Below, one piece after another: positions 13,571 through 27,531 of a stretch of 64,000 nt of DNA. Position numbers and translations under genes: made by a program. The stretch covers positions 16,973,900-17,037,899 of the forward strand of contig OY747709.1 of NCBI GenBank assembly GCA_963556495.2, given 5' to 3'. Positions within the stretch are counted from its first letter, which is position 1. Each line of letters opens with the position of its first letter. Origin of the DNA: Valencia hispanica (taxonomy: Eukaryota; Chordata; Actinopteri; Cyprinodontiformes; Valenciidae). The notes under the pieces were generated by a model. The model made no database searches, was not told the DNA's origin, and saw only the letters and a program-made list of their open reading frames with translations.

Positions 13571-13849
13571 TAAAAGTCAACACTTTAAGTAAACCAATGA
13601 AGTTGCAATGCTGCTAACAATTGTTTCTGAGACAAAATATCAAACTTGTGAGAAAGCAACTAAGTGAAAGGAAGAAAAGTGACAGACTCTGATCCAGTCA
13701 CTAGCAACTGAAGTTGTCCCACTGCTGATCTATATGTGTGTGCCTGTTAATGCTTTCCCCTTTTGCTTACATATAACACCTTGAATACTGAGTGACACAC
13801 AAATGTTTCTACAATATTAAGGTAGTCTGAGGTTTTAAAGGTTTTTAAG

Positions 13850-14533
13850 TAAGCAAGTAAAGTCATCTTTAAAGAACACCTTTCAAGATATAGAATCACA
13901 AGGTGTTTTAGAGAATCATAAATACATTAAAATATACAAAAAACAGTTAAGAAAAGGCTGTTCTGAAAAGATAGGTCTTCAACTGGCCCTTAAAAGAAAC
14001 AATAGAGTCCACCGATCTCAAGTCCATTGGTAAGGAGTCCCATAAGTCTTGGGGCCGCCAAGCAAAAAGCTCCCTCTCCCGTTTTTTTCAATCTTTTTGT
14101 AGGAACTGGCAACAGACCCTGACCACAGGACCTCAGGGACCTGCTAGGAACATATAAATGCAAGTTCCTTGTAATATAATTTGGTGCTTGTCCACGAAGA
14201 GCTGTCCTAGTAAGCAAAATGATTTTAATTGCACCCTAATAAATACTGGAAGCCAATGTAGTTTAATCAGGATTGGAGTTGCTGGAGAAAGCCTGTAGGG
14301 TTCAGTCAGAAGCCTGGCTGCAGCATTTGGAACAACTTGCAGTTGTTCAAGAGAGGTTTTATTGAGTACTGTAAACAGACCATTACGTTAATCCAATCAT
14401 GATGAAACAAAAGCATAAATAACAATTTCAAGCTCAGAATATTATGTTTTTAGTTCTTTAAGGGAGGGATGGGAAGGTGGTTTTATGTGAGGTTTTAATC
14501 TGTAAAGCACTTTGAGATGCAATTTGTATGAAA

Positions 14534-14583
<50 letters not shown>

Positions 14584-15700
14584 TGAAACAATCTACCTTA
14601 TTTTAGCAATTGTGTGCAAGTGATGAAAACATGAACGAACCAAAGAACTCACATGTGCAACTAACGTAAATCCAAAATCAACATTTATGCCAATATTTCT
14701 GACCAAAGACTTGGTGCCAAGGGGTCCAAGCAGCTTCTTTATGCCTGTCACTTATTGTCAGGGGCAAAAATAACAACTTCTGTTTTTTGATAATTTCGTT
14801 GCAAGAAACTGTCTGCCATCCACCATTTTGTGGAGTCTAAGCATTTGCATAAAGTGCAAATATTGGACATTTCAGATGGGTTAAATGAAATGTATAACTA
14901 AATTTCATCAACATAGAGCTGATATTGAATCTCCTTAAACGTTGACATAATATATCCAAGAGGAAGCAAATACAAGGAAAATAAAAGTGGTCCCAACACG
15001 GAACCCTGGGGGACACCATAATGGACCGGTTGTGGAGTAGATCTGAACTTAGTATGAGCTACCAAGACGACCTATTAGACAAATAAGAAGAAAACCAGTC
15101 CAAGGCAGAACCTGATACGCCAACCCAGCACTTCAGCCCATCAAGCAGAACTCGATGGTCAATTGTGTCAAAGGCAGACGTAAGGTCCAGCATCAGTAAA
15201 ACTGAATAGTTCCCCTTGTCAGTCTGCATGAAAATTTCATTAGAAACTCTAAGCAAGGCCGTCTCAGTTGAATGAAAACCACGAAAGAGCAGACTGAAAA
15301 TCATCAAGAATACAATGTTTGTCAAGGGCAGCAATCAAATGATTCACCACTACCTTTTCTAAAACCTTGGCAGTAAATGAGAGCATTAGAGATTGATCTA
15401 TAACTACTAGGAACCGTAGGGTCTAAGTTCTCGTTTTTCAAAAGAGGATGGATGACAGCATTTTTGAAGAAAGCTGGAACCTTATCGGAGACTAAAGATT
15501 CATTAATAATAGTGAGTACACTCGGACCAATGCTCTATAGAATATTTTTAGATAAGGACATAGGGATGAGGCCTTCATTTTACTAATACATTTAGTTAAC
15601 TCAAATGTAGTTAAAGGCATAAAACTATCCAAGATAACAGGCTGTGCTTCAGGATGAGCTGTCAAAGCAAGATGTTTAACAGAAATATTCTTCCTCACAT
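13850..15700 (-). mobile_element. L2-like LINE, RT domain to C-terminus, degraded
   Basis: Minus-strand frames give in order: HSTETALLRVSNEIF and LLMLDLTSAFDTIDHRVLLD (15334-15059), a [20 protein letters not shown] block with mutations (near 15010), RLDYCNGLFT-like and AARLLT-like blocks (near 14300-14400), and WDSLPMDLRS (near 14000). This order is the RT core and C-terminus of CR1/L2-type LINEs. Stops and frameshifts break it throughout. A plus-strand repeat tail at 14460-14580 interrupts it. Confidence 0.8.
14460..14580 (+). repeat. LINE/SINE 3' end with (GATT)n tail, nested
   Basis: TGTAAAGCACTTTGAGATGC and GAAAAGCGCTTTATAAATAA are the conserved 3' end of fish L2-type elements, and the copy ends in GATTGATT repeats. 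It lies in opposite orientation inside the minus-strand LINE, so it is a later insertion. Confidence 0.7.
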
Positions 15701-18700
15701 TCTTACATTTATAAACAAGTGATAATAGGTCTATATTATATGTTATAAAAGGCTATGGGCAAATTCCACTTATTGTGACGTCACATTAAGGCCCTTTTTC
15801 AAATGGCTTGTAGAAGCACAATATTTCTGACAGCATATATTCGCAAAAAAAAAAATGGATGGATGGTTTTTAATCTTGTTTGGAGTGCTGATAGAACAGC
15901 AAAGAGCCAAAGGATAAAAAAAGATCTAATTTGCATAATATGTCCCCTAAGTCTTTTCAAGGAAACCTAAGGAAAAACATAAATGGAGGCTCATTCGAGA
16001 TACTTTAATGCATAGTGGCGCACCCAGTATCGATCGTACCTGCTAGATAAACTCATCAGAGAACAATTTTCAACACTATTTTTCATAAAATTGCAATACT
16101 TTTGTTCTGCTGACAATACAATATTAAAATGCGATAGTGGCTTGTGGACCACAGCGGTGATTGTCAAAGCACTGTAGGGCTGTTAATAATTTTGACCAGA
16201 CTGAGCAAAGTTATGGAGGTAAAAAGCTGTCCCATTTTGTGGTAAAGAGAGGACACATACACACAACTTGGGAGTAGGTGGCTTTTGGTTACAGGCAAAA
16301 CCAGCTTTTAACAGATGAACAAAGAAACTAAGAGATACTGCAGATACAGAAAATATCTAAAGATGTGATACACAGGAAGAAAATCAAGAAGTAGAACGGA
16401 CAAGACTGACACAACCATGGGTTGAAGATCAGACAGAGAACGTAGAATTGAATAGGATTGAGAAAGACACCTTCACATTTCCCGATTTTACTTCCTATGC
16501 CCCCTTAAAAGAATGGAATGGTCATGGAGTTATTGGGCCTATTTTTGCAGGTGGGGTCCATCCTGGACAGGTTGCCAGTCTATCACAGAGCTAAAATACT
16601 GGAATATACTAAAACAGACAAACAGAAAGAAGATTCAACCAATGTTGGAGAAGCAAATGAAAACAGAAAAAAAATCCTCACACTATGCACGTTGTTGCAT
16701 GAAATCAACAGTGTGGTGACATTTTACATTCTTGATTAGGGGCACTAGGGTACTTCTTAAGCTTCACATTCAAACATACTACAAATGCCTTTTGCCGTTT
16801 TAGATTCACCCTTTTGTCCTTGCAAGCTACGCTGTGCTTTTATGTCACCCTCACTGTCCAACTCCCGATTTCTGGCTTTGTAGCTCAGGAAAAGGAGCCA
16901 AGGTTGAGTTTACAAACACTGTCAGATGTGATTTATCTTCCCTTTAAATTGCAATGATTTGCACTGAGGTGTATTGCTTTTTTTTGGAAAATAGAAAAAA
17001 GTACAAAGAGAAAAAAAAAGCTGAAACCCCACAGGGCTCCAATTGAACATTATCTCCTCCACCACATTAGGGATGTTTTAAGCACCACTGCTTTTCATCA
17101 TGCTGTTTATTCGTTGCTTGGCTGACCACCTGCTCCCTGTTTTTTGGTGCAGATTATGGAGACTTTGTAGCTTGAGTTTTTGCAGGGTTGCAATATGCCT
17201 CCGTAACCAATACATAGCTTCATATTTCACTATGTAAACAATGTTTTGTTTTTCATATGATGAGATTTAGGATGATGGTAAGACATCAACAATAAAGCAA
17301 TATATGCTATGAATACTCCTTTTATCTTCATCCAACAACAGTTATCGACCAAATTGGTCGGCAAGTCCAGCAATAAAGGCAAAAGAGAACTACAAATCCT
17401 AAAAATATTGAAGTAATGCTTCATTTGAGTTTTAAACGGCTTTTATTTCTAGTTTCTTTCAGCAGCTAGCTGTGTTGAAGTGCTAAAACTAAACAGAAAC
17501 AGCAAATTGAGATTCAGGTTCTTCCGGTTTAAAAAAAATACATTTAACAATTTTGATTTTTTCATTCAAGAGATTTATGCATCTCTCTATAAAATAATGT
17601 AAAAGGAGAATTCATTTTGGATTAAAGACCCGTTTCTATTTACATATTGATAAAAGTAACAACTTTAGTTATGTTCTCCTCAATAATTATTCAAAGATAT
17701 TTATAAAAGTCAAATATTACCTTCTGTCAGCAGAACAAAATTGATCAAATAAAAAGATCACTTTAAACTTAAACTTTCAAAGGCTATCAATAATGTTTGG
17801 CTTACCCTAAGCCTTACCAATGTAATCCTCTGTATGATTACCGCTGGTAAAAACTAATTATTGAAGGTTAATGCTTATGACAAAATGTGATTGCTCCTTG
17901 TCTAAAGTTTTCATGTCGTCCAGCCACCACCAGGGGAGCTGCAGACCCAAAAGCCCCATCTTTTCACTCACGACTCCAGTTGAGTTTATGGAAAGTTTTA
18001 AATGACACCGATCTGTGTTACAAGGCAATAAAGAGCTAAACTCCACCGATACATTTTTGCAATCATTTGATTTCCTCTGCTCTCAGAAAAAAACTCTTGA
18101 ATGATTACAGATCCAGTTTGTATTTTACTTTCATCTCTTTCTTTTGTAAACGTTTCCCAGATCAGAAATAAAACTCTAATTTAAATTAATTATGTTTATT
18201 TAAAAATGATTTAATTTAATTTGTCATGACATCTGTAACAGATGCTATTACAATTTACTCATGGTAGTTTTGTTCAGTTTATTTATCATCATCGAGTTGT
18301 ATTAAGGTTATTGGATTTTGTTGATCGAATTTAACACACGGTTCCAGTTAAACAACCTAGTTTAGTGGAACTGGAACCAGAATTGGATTTCTGAGTGATA
18401 CTGTGATCTTTATCGTGCTTTGTCTCTATGTGCTGCTTCCATGGAAACAAGTTTTACACTGAAAAGAGCTCTGTGTTTGTATATATGGATGTGGGAGAGC
18501 TGGCATGTCTGATGCTCTCAGCATGCTGATTTCAAGGCTCTAAAAATAACACAAGTGCTAATTAAAAGAATACATGGAAGAAATAGCTGAGAAAGATAAA
18601 CATTAGCTAACGGCTCATTAAAGAAAGACATAGGGTGTGAACAATGATTACACTGACCTTCCACAGGTTGTTAAGGCTAAGCTTTGATTTCCTATGAAGT

Positions 18701-19466
18701 GTCAAACAATTACAGGAGTTATGATGGATGTTTCAATGTATTTTGTTTTATTTGGGGGTTATTCTTTGAAAAAGATATTTGAAATAATTTACATAGGACA
18801 AGCCGGGGATAATAATTCAAGTCCAACAAGGTGTTTCTAAGTGTCAGAACAGAAAAAAAATAAGCCTTTGGCCTGTAAATGAAGACACATATGCAGAATG
18901 AGAATCAATTAATTTGACAAGCTGTAATAAATTGGCTGAAGGAAATAGGATTTTCATCCAGAAGAGCCAAACATAAACCACTGTGAAGATTAAATGGGTT
19001 ATTAAGTTGTGAAAGTGATATTCAGTAATGATTCCGGAATCTGCAGTCACCGAGGTGACTCATACATGCTCATACAACATATGGATATGCTTATGTTATA
19101 ATGTAAAGATAACTTCAGATGAATAACAACATGTAATATTACATAGGTTGATTTATTTAGCTAAGCCAAAGTGTTAAAAAAAAAAAAAAGTTAGAACAGT
19201 GCAGCACTTTTGCTTCCTTTAACTTTTGCTTAAAGAGTGGGGTTACCTTTTAACATTCTATATATGGAAAATCATAGTGTGATGCAGTCAATAAAATTCA
19301 ACGAAGTGCTGAGCGAGTACTTAACCATCCAATGTTTTTATAGTCTGGACACGTGAGGGTCACCTTCAAATGTTCCTCCAAAGAGTAAATATTAGCTATG
19401 CTTTCAACCGTGACTGCTCCGTCACATTTATGCAAATACCTTAACAGAGGTCAGTCACAACCCAGG
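15701..19466. other. Intergenic region upstream of clcnk
   Basis: No coding exon is visible. A short reversed Rex3-type tail lies at about 16551-16597 (CCATCCTGGACAGGTTGCC). The rest is AT-rich and featureless to me; any enhancer of clcnk would be expected here or in the first introns. Confidence 0.4.
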
Positions 19467-19472
19467 TATAAA
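19467..19472 (+). promoter_or_regulatory. clcnk: Candidate clcnk TATA box
   Basis: TATAAA lies about 75 bp before a strong splice donor (AAAAG/GTAAGT at 19543/19544). It would place the transcription start near 19497, giving a short 5' non-coding exon. Confidence 0.5.
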
Positions 19473-19496
19473 CCTATTTACACCACGCACACTCCT

Positions 19497-19543
19497 GTTT
19501 ACAACTATACGGATGTAACTGACTGAGAACCTGCAAGCAAAAG
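19497..19543 (+). other. clcnk: Predicted clcnk 5' non-coding exon
   Basis: The exon is bounded on the right by GTAAGTCTG at 19544 and on the left by the inferred start downstream of TATAAA. The next acceptor is at 19629-19630 (ACTATATTTAAAG), 5 bases before the ATG at 19636. The exon is inferred from splice signals and TATA spacing only. Confidence 0.45.
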
Positions 19544-19635
19544 GTAAGTCTGTCTGCCTTATAAACTCATTTCACTCTCATTTAGATTATTGTTGTAGAT
19601 TTTGATTCTTCCATTTTACTATATTTAAAGGAAAA

Positions 19636-19786
19636 ATGAAGAGCTTTAATAAGTCACCTGGGATAGAAACAGATGAGGAAGACAACATCCAGAAACAGGA
19701 AAAAAACTCAGAAATATCCCATAATATAATCCCACTTCTGATGGACTCATGGAAACCATTCAGGGGGCCCCGTGCCATTGTCAAAG
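19636..19786 (+). CDS. clcnk: clcnk coding exon 1
   Basis: Residues 1-50 and the first base of 51. The N-terminal cytoplasmic tail is acidic (ETDEEDN) and about 18 residues longer than in human ClC-K. Donor GTTAGT. The ATG is the first in frame after the acceptor at 19630. Confidence 0.85.
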
Positions 19787-22700
19787 GTTAGTGATGTGAA
19801 AAATAAGCTAATCATTAGTTTAAAGAGTAATAATCTGGAAAACTATTTGCAATGTTTTGATTTAGTTATTGACAAGTTCATGAACAACTCAGTTAATATG
19901 CATCAAGCTTTTAATGATAAGAAATCATATCTTCTGATATGTCAATAAGTGATTTCTGCACCTAGACTGAACGTTAGAAGGGGTTCATTATGTTTCTGAA
20001 AGGCGGAAGTATATAAATGTTTAAGAACGTAACCATGCGTGTTTTACAAATCTTTTCACAATTTTCCTTGCTAACAAGTGCGCATCCTTGCATAAATCTC
20101 ATCTTCTCTAGTTTTGCAATTACAATGATAATTTGTCTCTTGCACTTATCTTTTCGCATGTACTTTTGTTAAGAAGTGGAAAAAAAGTCTTATCAGCTAT
20201 TATTTTCTGTTTGCACTTGAGTTGTCCTTTACCCAGATGTCTCTCTGCAACAGCTTTGTAATGCGAATCAGGAAGCTATAAAGAATGTTTCTAAATACAA
20301 CTGAAATCTTTGTGTCACACTGACATTAAAGACATTTTAACTTGACACACGTCACACAACTGTTTGTCTTTAAAGAGCTGCTGTTAAAGCTGAGAGATCG
20401 CTTGGGGAGTATCTGTGGGATTCAGTGGTATGGCTTTGCTACCTTGGGCATTTTGACAGCCGTCCTAAGTTTCCTCATGGATCTCAGTGTAGCAAAGCTG
20501 CTGCGAGGTAAACAAACATACAGTACACACACATTTTCAGCTTTTGTGCTTTTAAATCTAAGACAACAGTTTCAAGCAAATATATTCAAACCCTTTCACA
20601 TGTTTTGACATTACAAATGCAAATGTCAAGGTATTTTGTTGGTTCTATTTGACAGGTCAACACAAAGTACTGACTAATTGTGAGGTGCAAGAGAACAACA
20701 CATTTTAAAATGTTTTTTACAACTAAAAAACATAATTTAGTTGCTGTGCTGTCTGTAGGTTTAGGGCCATGGTCCTTCTGGAAGGTGAACCTCCCCCCGG
20801 TGTCAAATCTTTTACAGCCTCCAACAGATTTTCTGCCAGGATTTGTAAAAATATTTATTTTCTTACTATCAACTTTGACCAGTTACCCTGTTCCTGGTGA
20901 GGAAGCGCATCCTGACAGCATGATACTACCACCACCACCACGTTTCGCAGTCGGAAAGATGTATTCAGGGAGAAGAGCAGTGTTGACTATCTTTCACACA
21001 AAGTGCTACATGGAAGGCAAAGAAATCAATTTTGATCTCATCTGACCAGGGGAGCTTCTTTCACATATAACACTGCATACTGAATACCAACCCAACAAAA
21101 CGCATTCATGTTTGAGGTTCTAACAGGACATAATGTCAAAATGTTCAATGGGTAAAAATACTTTTTGAAGAAAGTGCAGAGCACATAGGACCATATAAAT
21201 AGAACCTTGAAGTTCTGTTTATGTGCACCTAAATACTATTTTGATCAGTCAAACCAAATCAGTATTTATTTGAATAGTCCTAAATAACATCATTGTGAAA
21301 ATATGTTCAGTATTTTTTACTTTTAAGAAGTACTTGTCGAAAAAGGAGACAGAAATTTATTAATATTTTACCAGTTTGTTAAAGATAGTTTTATCAATAC
21401 TTTCTGCAACAACCGCCCGTTAAGGACATTCATGATCTTGATGTGGCCTAAAATGGAAATGATTAAATGCTCTCTTATTACATCTACAGCTCATCAGTTG
21501 CTTTATGCGAAGCTGGAAGGCCACGTTCTGCTGCAGTTCCTCTGCTGGACACTGTACCCAGCATGCCTCTGTGCTTTCGCATCAACCTTCTCCCATAACA
21601 TCTGTCCCTTTTCCACAGGTTTGTCCAGAAGCAATTACAATAGCCTTGTTCTGAACAATGCGTTGCCCACATCTCTTATGAAACTGCTTTCAGGGATTTA
21701 GTTTTTCTTTAAGAAATGTCACTAAGAAAAAAAAAAAAAAGATGTTAGGGAGTGGTGGAAGGAGGTGCACCATGATTTTATCAAAATTTGTCAGAGCTTC
21801 ATGTGATCCCAGTAAAAATGACTTTGCTGGTGCTGAGATGTCAGTGTATGTTTATGTTGTTACAGCTTGGCAGAATGAAGTACAGTTTCTTCGTTTTGTT
21901 TTTATTATCTTTGCACAACTCAGCTAGGAAACACAAAGATTATACAACCCCTCTCTTCCAGTGGAAGACAACGAAATGAAAGATGGAGAAGCTTCATTAT
22001 ATCACCAGGCTTCAGAAGCAAAAAATTCAACAAAGCTTCAATTTCGGCTTCTCTGACTATCCTTGATATCCCACAGAGATCCCTGTCTTTCTCAGAATCC
22101 CTATTTAATTATCCCAAGATCAATCTTTTTTGTGTGTGAAGCTTTTCTGACTGTTACTCTGTCCTCTGGTTCATTTGCCATTATTTTTGCTCAGGCTCTG
22201 GGATACCAGAAGTGAGAACCATGTTGGCCGGCATTGAAATGCCTCATTACTTGTCTCTCACTAATATGTTCGCTAAGTTTCTGGGTCTTACCTGCACACT
22301 TGCTGCAGGCAGCACCGTTTTCCTCGGCAAAGTCGTAAGTAATGACTTGGAGCAACTGCTTTCCATATACAGATCGTAAAATATATGTTTACAGGCAGTT
22401 AATACATGCTGCAGGTGGTTTTTTTTAATTTTTTTTATGTTTTTGCCTCTACCTCTTAACTCCAGGGTCCATTTGTACATCTTTCCACCATGTTAGAAGC
22501 CTATTTGGACAAGCTTTGCCGTCTCACACAAGGCAAAAAGAAGGTAAAACCAATTAAAAGTACAAATGTTTAAATCCTTTAGCTTAATTCTATTTAGGTC
22601 TACGTCAACATTGTATATCCATCTGGTTTGTTTATTTACAGATTTTCAGTTAATCATTTAGGATTTCTCACCTTCCAGTTTGTTGTTCTCAAGCTTTTAG

Positions 22701-25700
22701 TGGTAAAAGTTATAGTTTTCTCCCTGCGCAAAACACTACAAATCTGATGTGTGTAGATGGGAAGGCCTTAATGAGATTTGTTTGCCACATTAAGTGCAAT
22801 ATGTTCTTCAGGAGGATGCAGGAACAGAAATGATGGTTGTAGCTGCTGCGGTTGGAGTAGCAAGCTGCTTTGGAGCACCCATCAGTGGTGAGTGAAATTC
22901 ATAAAGGAAAGAGAATGTATTTAATGCATGTGATGATTTAGTTTGTTTCGTATGAGTTTAATGATCTCTGCATTTATATATTTGATTTTCTTTCTATAGT
23001 ATTATGAACAAGGAGTTCACCTCCTCTACTTTCATCTTTGCTGTGTTTCTAATGAGGCAGATTTGTTATTAAATTGAATTTAATGTCTGTCAAACTCTCT
23101 TTGGTATTTTTCATTGATCGAACCAAAGAAATAGTTACAGCTTTGTGACACGCTGGTTGAAACATTTTTTACAATGCTTACACTGTAACAACATAGGGGG
23201 GTGCCCAACCTCGACTGACACATACAAGTAATCATTAAAAAACATTTTCTTTTTTTGAATGCCCTCCTGATGGACTAAAGATGCAGGGAAAGCGGCCAAA
23301 ATCCAACGAAATACTTTAAGAGACCACCAGAAAGCTTAGATCATATTGATTAGGACCACTTTAATACACAACAAGAAAGCCAGTATAAAAAAACAACATA
23401 ATTATCGAAAATGAGAACAATCTCATTACCTTTTTTAAAACATACCTTTTCTTTTAGTAAGAAAGGGTGTTTTTCTAACTCTGCTCTTTTTACTTTTTCT
23501 TCGATAACATCTATTTGTTCACCCTTTTGTCCGGCAGACTGATTGCTGTTTAACATCAGTGTGTGGGACCAACTCAGAAATGTCACAATTAACATAAAAC
23601 ACTAAGCTGTCTGATAATACTTTCAACACAACATGCATGCTTCTCAACACAGGAAACAGCTTAAATCAACTATCTGAAGACACTATAAGCTTTCAAATTT
23701 GTAATTGCCTTGTCCTTTTGTGGTGTAGGTGTGCTGTTCAGTGTGGAGGTGATGAGCTCTCACTTTGCCCTGAGGCAATACTGCCCATGTTTCTTCTCAG
23801 CTGTCTGTGGGTGTCTGACCTTCCACCTCCTATTTGTGTGGAGCGGAGATGGAGGTAAACGGTCTATCGATCAAAACTCGATGTCAGTGTTATCTGGAAT
23901 CAAGATGATTGTAGTTCAGAAAGTTTTGCATGTTGATAATTCATCAGCATTCAGTAGGTCATGGATTACACTCCTATCTGAACAAAATACAACATTAGAG
24001 GGATAGTTCTGAGTATTTGAACTGAAATTCTGTTGTTTAAGGTTAGAAGTAGTTATTATCTTACCTGCAGTTAGTGAGTCTCTGGGGCTTTGTTCTGTAG
24101 AAATCAATTTCAGTTGTTCCTGGAGGGTGAAGCTTTATCCAAATGCTGTTTTTTTTTACTTTTCAACTGGTGTCATATTTGTGTAGAAAACATATTTAGA
24201 AAGAAACCAATAAACATTCACATGAGAAATGGAGGTAGAAGGAGGTGCACCGTCAGTGATGTTTCATTAAGTTACTGAAGAGGATCCAAGTGCAGGCAGA
24301 AGGCTGGCAGAATCATCATGAAGAGGTATTTAATGAGAAAAAAAACTTATAAGAGCTGGAAACAGGAAGGAAGAACCACAAGATGTAAAATGGTGAGACA
24401 ATTGATGGATCTGACAAAGATTGAATGCAAAGCAGGAGTATAAATATTGAGGCTGGGGATCACTGAGACACGAAGGGTTGAGTTGAAATAAATTATGCAT
24501 AACAGCTGGGAAGGAAAATCAGCGGGGGCAACTGGGGGAGAATGACCAGTTAATTTCATACAGGGACCACAGGGAAATTTAATCAACTGGGTCCTGTACC
24601 ACAAGACAGATTAGTGGTTTGTTGAGGTAACTTCAGATTCTGTTGTTTTTCTTTTCAATTCTTACCTGTGTTTTCATGTTAATCTGGAAAGCCCCCTTTT
24701 GCCAAAGCAGTGTAGCTATCCAGATTAGTGATCAAGTCATAAAGCACCATCCTTCAACCAATCAATGTCCTGAGGCAATTGAAAAATGAAAAAGACAGTT
24801 GTGTGATGATGCACTATTCCTTTTTTTACTCTCCTCATCAAGTTACACTACACATGTTAGTGTGTAAGGATCAAGACATAACACCCCCCCACAAAATAAT
24901 GTCATATATTATTTTATTGCAAATAGATAACTGGTTGATCATGTATAGCTCTCACACCAATCATACAACATATTTGATAATGCATTGCAGCAGCTACTCG
25001 CACCTATTAGATAGTCAGATACAGCAAGGAAACTTGCAACACTTTTCCTGTTTACCATGAAATGGAAAACCAACTCATCCATTACCAAGTGCACATTTAA
25101 CTGAAAAAAACGAGTTCACAGTCTTCCCTGTTATTAAAAAGCTACAATTATTTTTTAATCTGTCGTGGTTATCACCTGTCCATGTCCTGATGGAGTTTGT
25201 AGAAGAATTGAAGTCTCAAGTCTGCTTTCAAACTGCTCAAAGGTTCTTCATGTTTCGTAGCACATACCTGTGTGAGCAATGGTTGGCGTGAAAGATAAAC
25301 AAGATGGTGGACAGAGGCAACTCAAAATCTAACATCAAACATTACTGAACTTCTTGCCTAGATACAAAGCATGGCATATAGAGCAGAGGAAATGAGATTT
25401 CCTTTTTCAAATTTTTTTATTGCTGTGTTTTTTGCATCTTCCTTGCAGTAAGTAAAGTATTTCTCACATTCCACACGTAGAAGAGAGTGGGCTTTGGCCA
25501 CGAAATTAGCAGAGCTGGTTGACTCTGACTCGTGGATGGACGTAAGAGCTGATTAGGGCTTACTGTGGAGGCAGGGAGGCTGGCTACCGACTAAGCCCAG
25601 TCAGCCAGCAAATTGACCCGTCTTCAGAGGAGCTATAGCCGACACGGGCAACATGCAGGGAGCTGGGGAGTCAATTCAATCAATTTAATTCAAAAAAACT

Positions 25701-27488
25701 TCATTGATCCTAGAGGGACATTAAGTGTTGTTGTAGCTCATACAATTAATTATATAAGGAGTTGTTGTAGATCATGATCGCTGTGGGCAGGAAGGATTTC
25801 CTGTAGCCGTCTCTGTTGCAGTGAAACTGAAGAAACCTCCGACTAAAGACACTGTTGTTGCAGGATGGTCTCATGAAGAGGATGCTCAGGGTTGTCCATA
25901 ATTTTTTGATTTGATGAAGAATCCTTCTTTACATCATCATCTCAAAATGTCCCACAGTTGTCCCAAGAACAGAACCAGCCTTCTTTATCAGCTTGTTGAG
26001 CCTTTTGAAGTCCCTGGCTCTGATGCTGCTACCCCAACAGATAATGGCTAAAGATATTACACTCTCCACAACATACTTGTAGAAGATTTGCAGCATCTTT
26101 CTGCAAATCTTGAAGGACCCAAGCTTCCTCAAGAATTCTTCTGAAATCCACAATCATCTCCTTTGTTTTGTTCACATTCACAAGGCGGTCCAATAGCTCT
26201 CTGTATTCAGTTTCTTGTCCATCTCGGATACACCCGACAATTGCAGAGTCATCTGAGTATTTCTGCAGATCACAGGTCTCTGATTTGCAGGTGACAGGTC
26301 TCTGATTTTTACTGGAAGTCTGAGGTGTACAGAGTGAAAAGGAATGGTGAGAGTACGGTCCCTTGTGGTGCTCCTGTGCTGCTGACCACCTGGTTTGACA
26401 CACAATTCTTCAGTCTCACAAATTGTGGTCTGTTGGTCAGGTAGTCATTGATCCAGGCGATTGTTGAGGGCTCCACCTGGTCTTCAGGAGTTTCTGACAA
26501 AGCAAATCAGACTGAATTGTAGTAAATGCACTGGAGAAATCAAAGAACATGATCCTCACAGTGCTGCCTGCTTTGTCCAGATGACAGTGGGTTGGTTGAA
26601 GTAGGTGGATGATGGCATCTTCAACTCCAACTCCACAGCGATAAGCAAACTGCAGTGGGTCCTGATACGTTCTTGTTTGCTTACTCAGGGGTGCCAACAG
26701 GAGTCTCTCCAGGACCTTCATGATGTGGGATGTCAGGGCAACAGGTCTATAGTCATTGATTACTGATGGGTGAATTCTTTTGGGTACTGGAACAAGGCCG
26801 GAAGTCTTCCACAACACTGGAACCTTCTCCTGAGTTAGGCTAAGGTTGAAGATGTGCTGCAGAATCCCACAGAGCTGCTCTGCACAGGCCTTCAGGACTC
26901 TGGGGCTGACACCATCTGATCTGGACCTGCAGCCTTGTTCCGGTTTAGTTTCTCCAGCTGCCTCTTCACATGACTTTTGGAGACAGAGAAGTGGGAGGGG
27001 GAGGCAAAGGGGGTAGCAGCATTTCCTGACTTGGTTGAAGTCAAACTTGTGGAATTAGAAGAGTCCATGGCTGAGGTGAAGGATAAAACATCCGAGGTGT
27101 AATAGGAAAGCTGTTGATCAGAGGAGAGTGGGATGTCTGTTTGGCTGGGAACAGGAGAGGAGAATGCTGAGCTAGTTCCTGAACTGAACCTGTTGAAGAA
27201 TATGTTCAGTTTATTGGCTCTGTCCAGACTTCCATCTATCCAATCCTTCCTGTCCTTAAAGCCTGTGATCTTTCTCATTCCTGACGAGACATCTCGGATA
27301 TTGTTCCTCTGTAGTTTGTTCTCCAGTGAAATATATATACATATATGTGTGTGTGTTGGATTTAGTTATTGTGCACTTTTTTGGTGGCGTTTTTTTTTGC
27401 AAATGTTTTGCATTCCTGACCAGACATCTCGGATATTGTTCCTCTGTAGTTTGTTCTCCAGTGAATATATATATTCACTGGAAATCAA

Positions 27489-27531
<43 letters not shown>

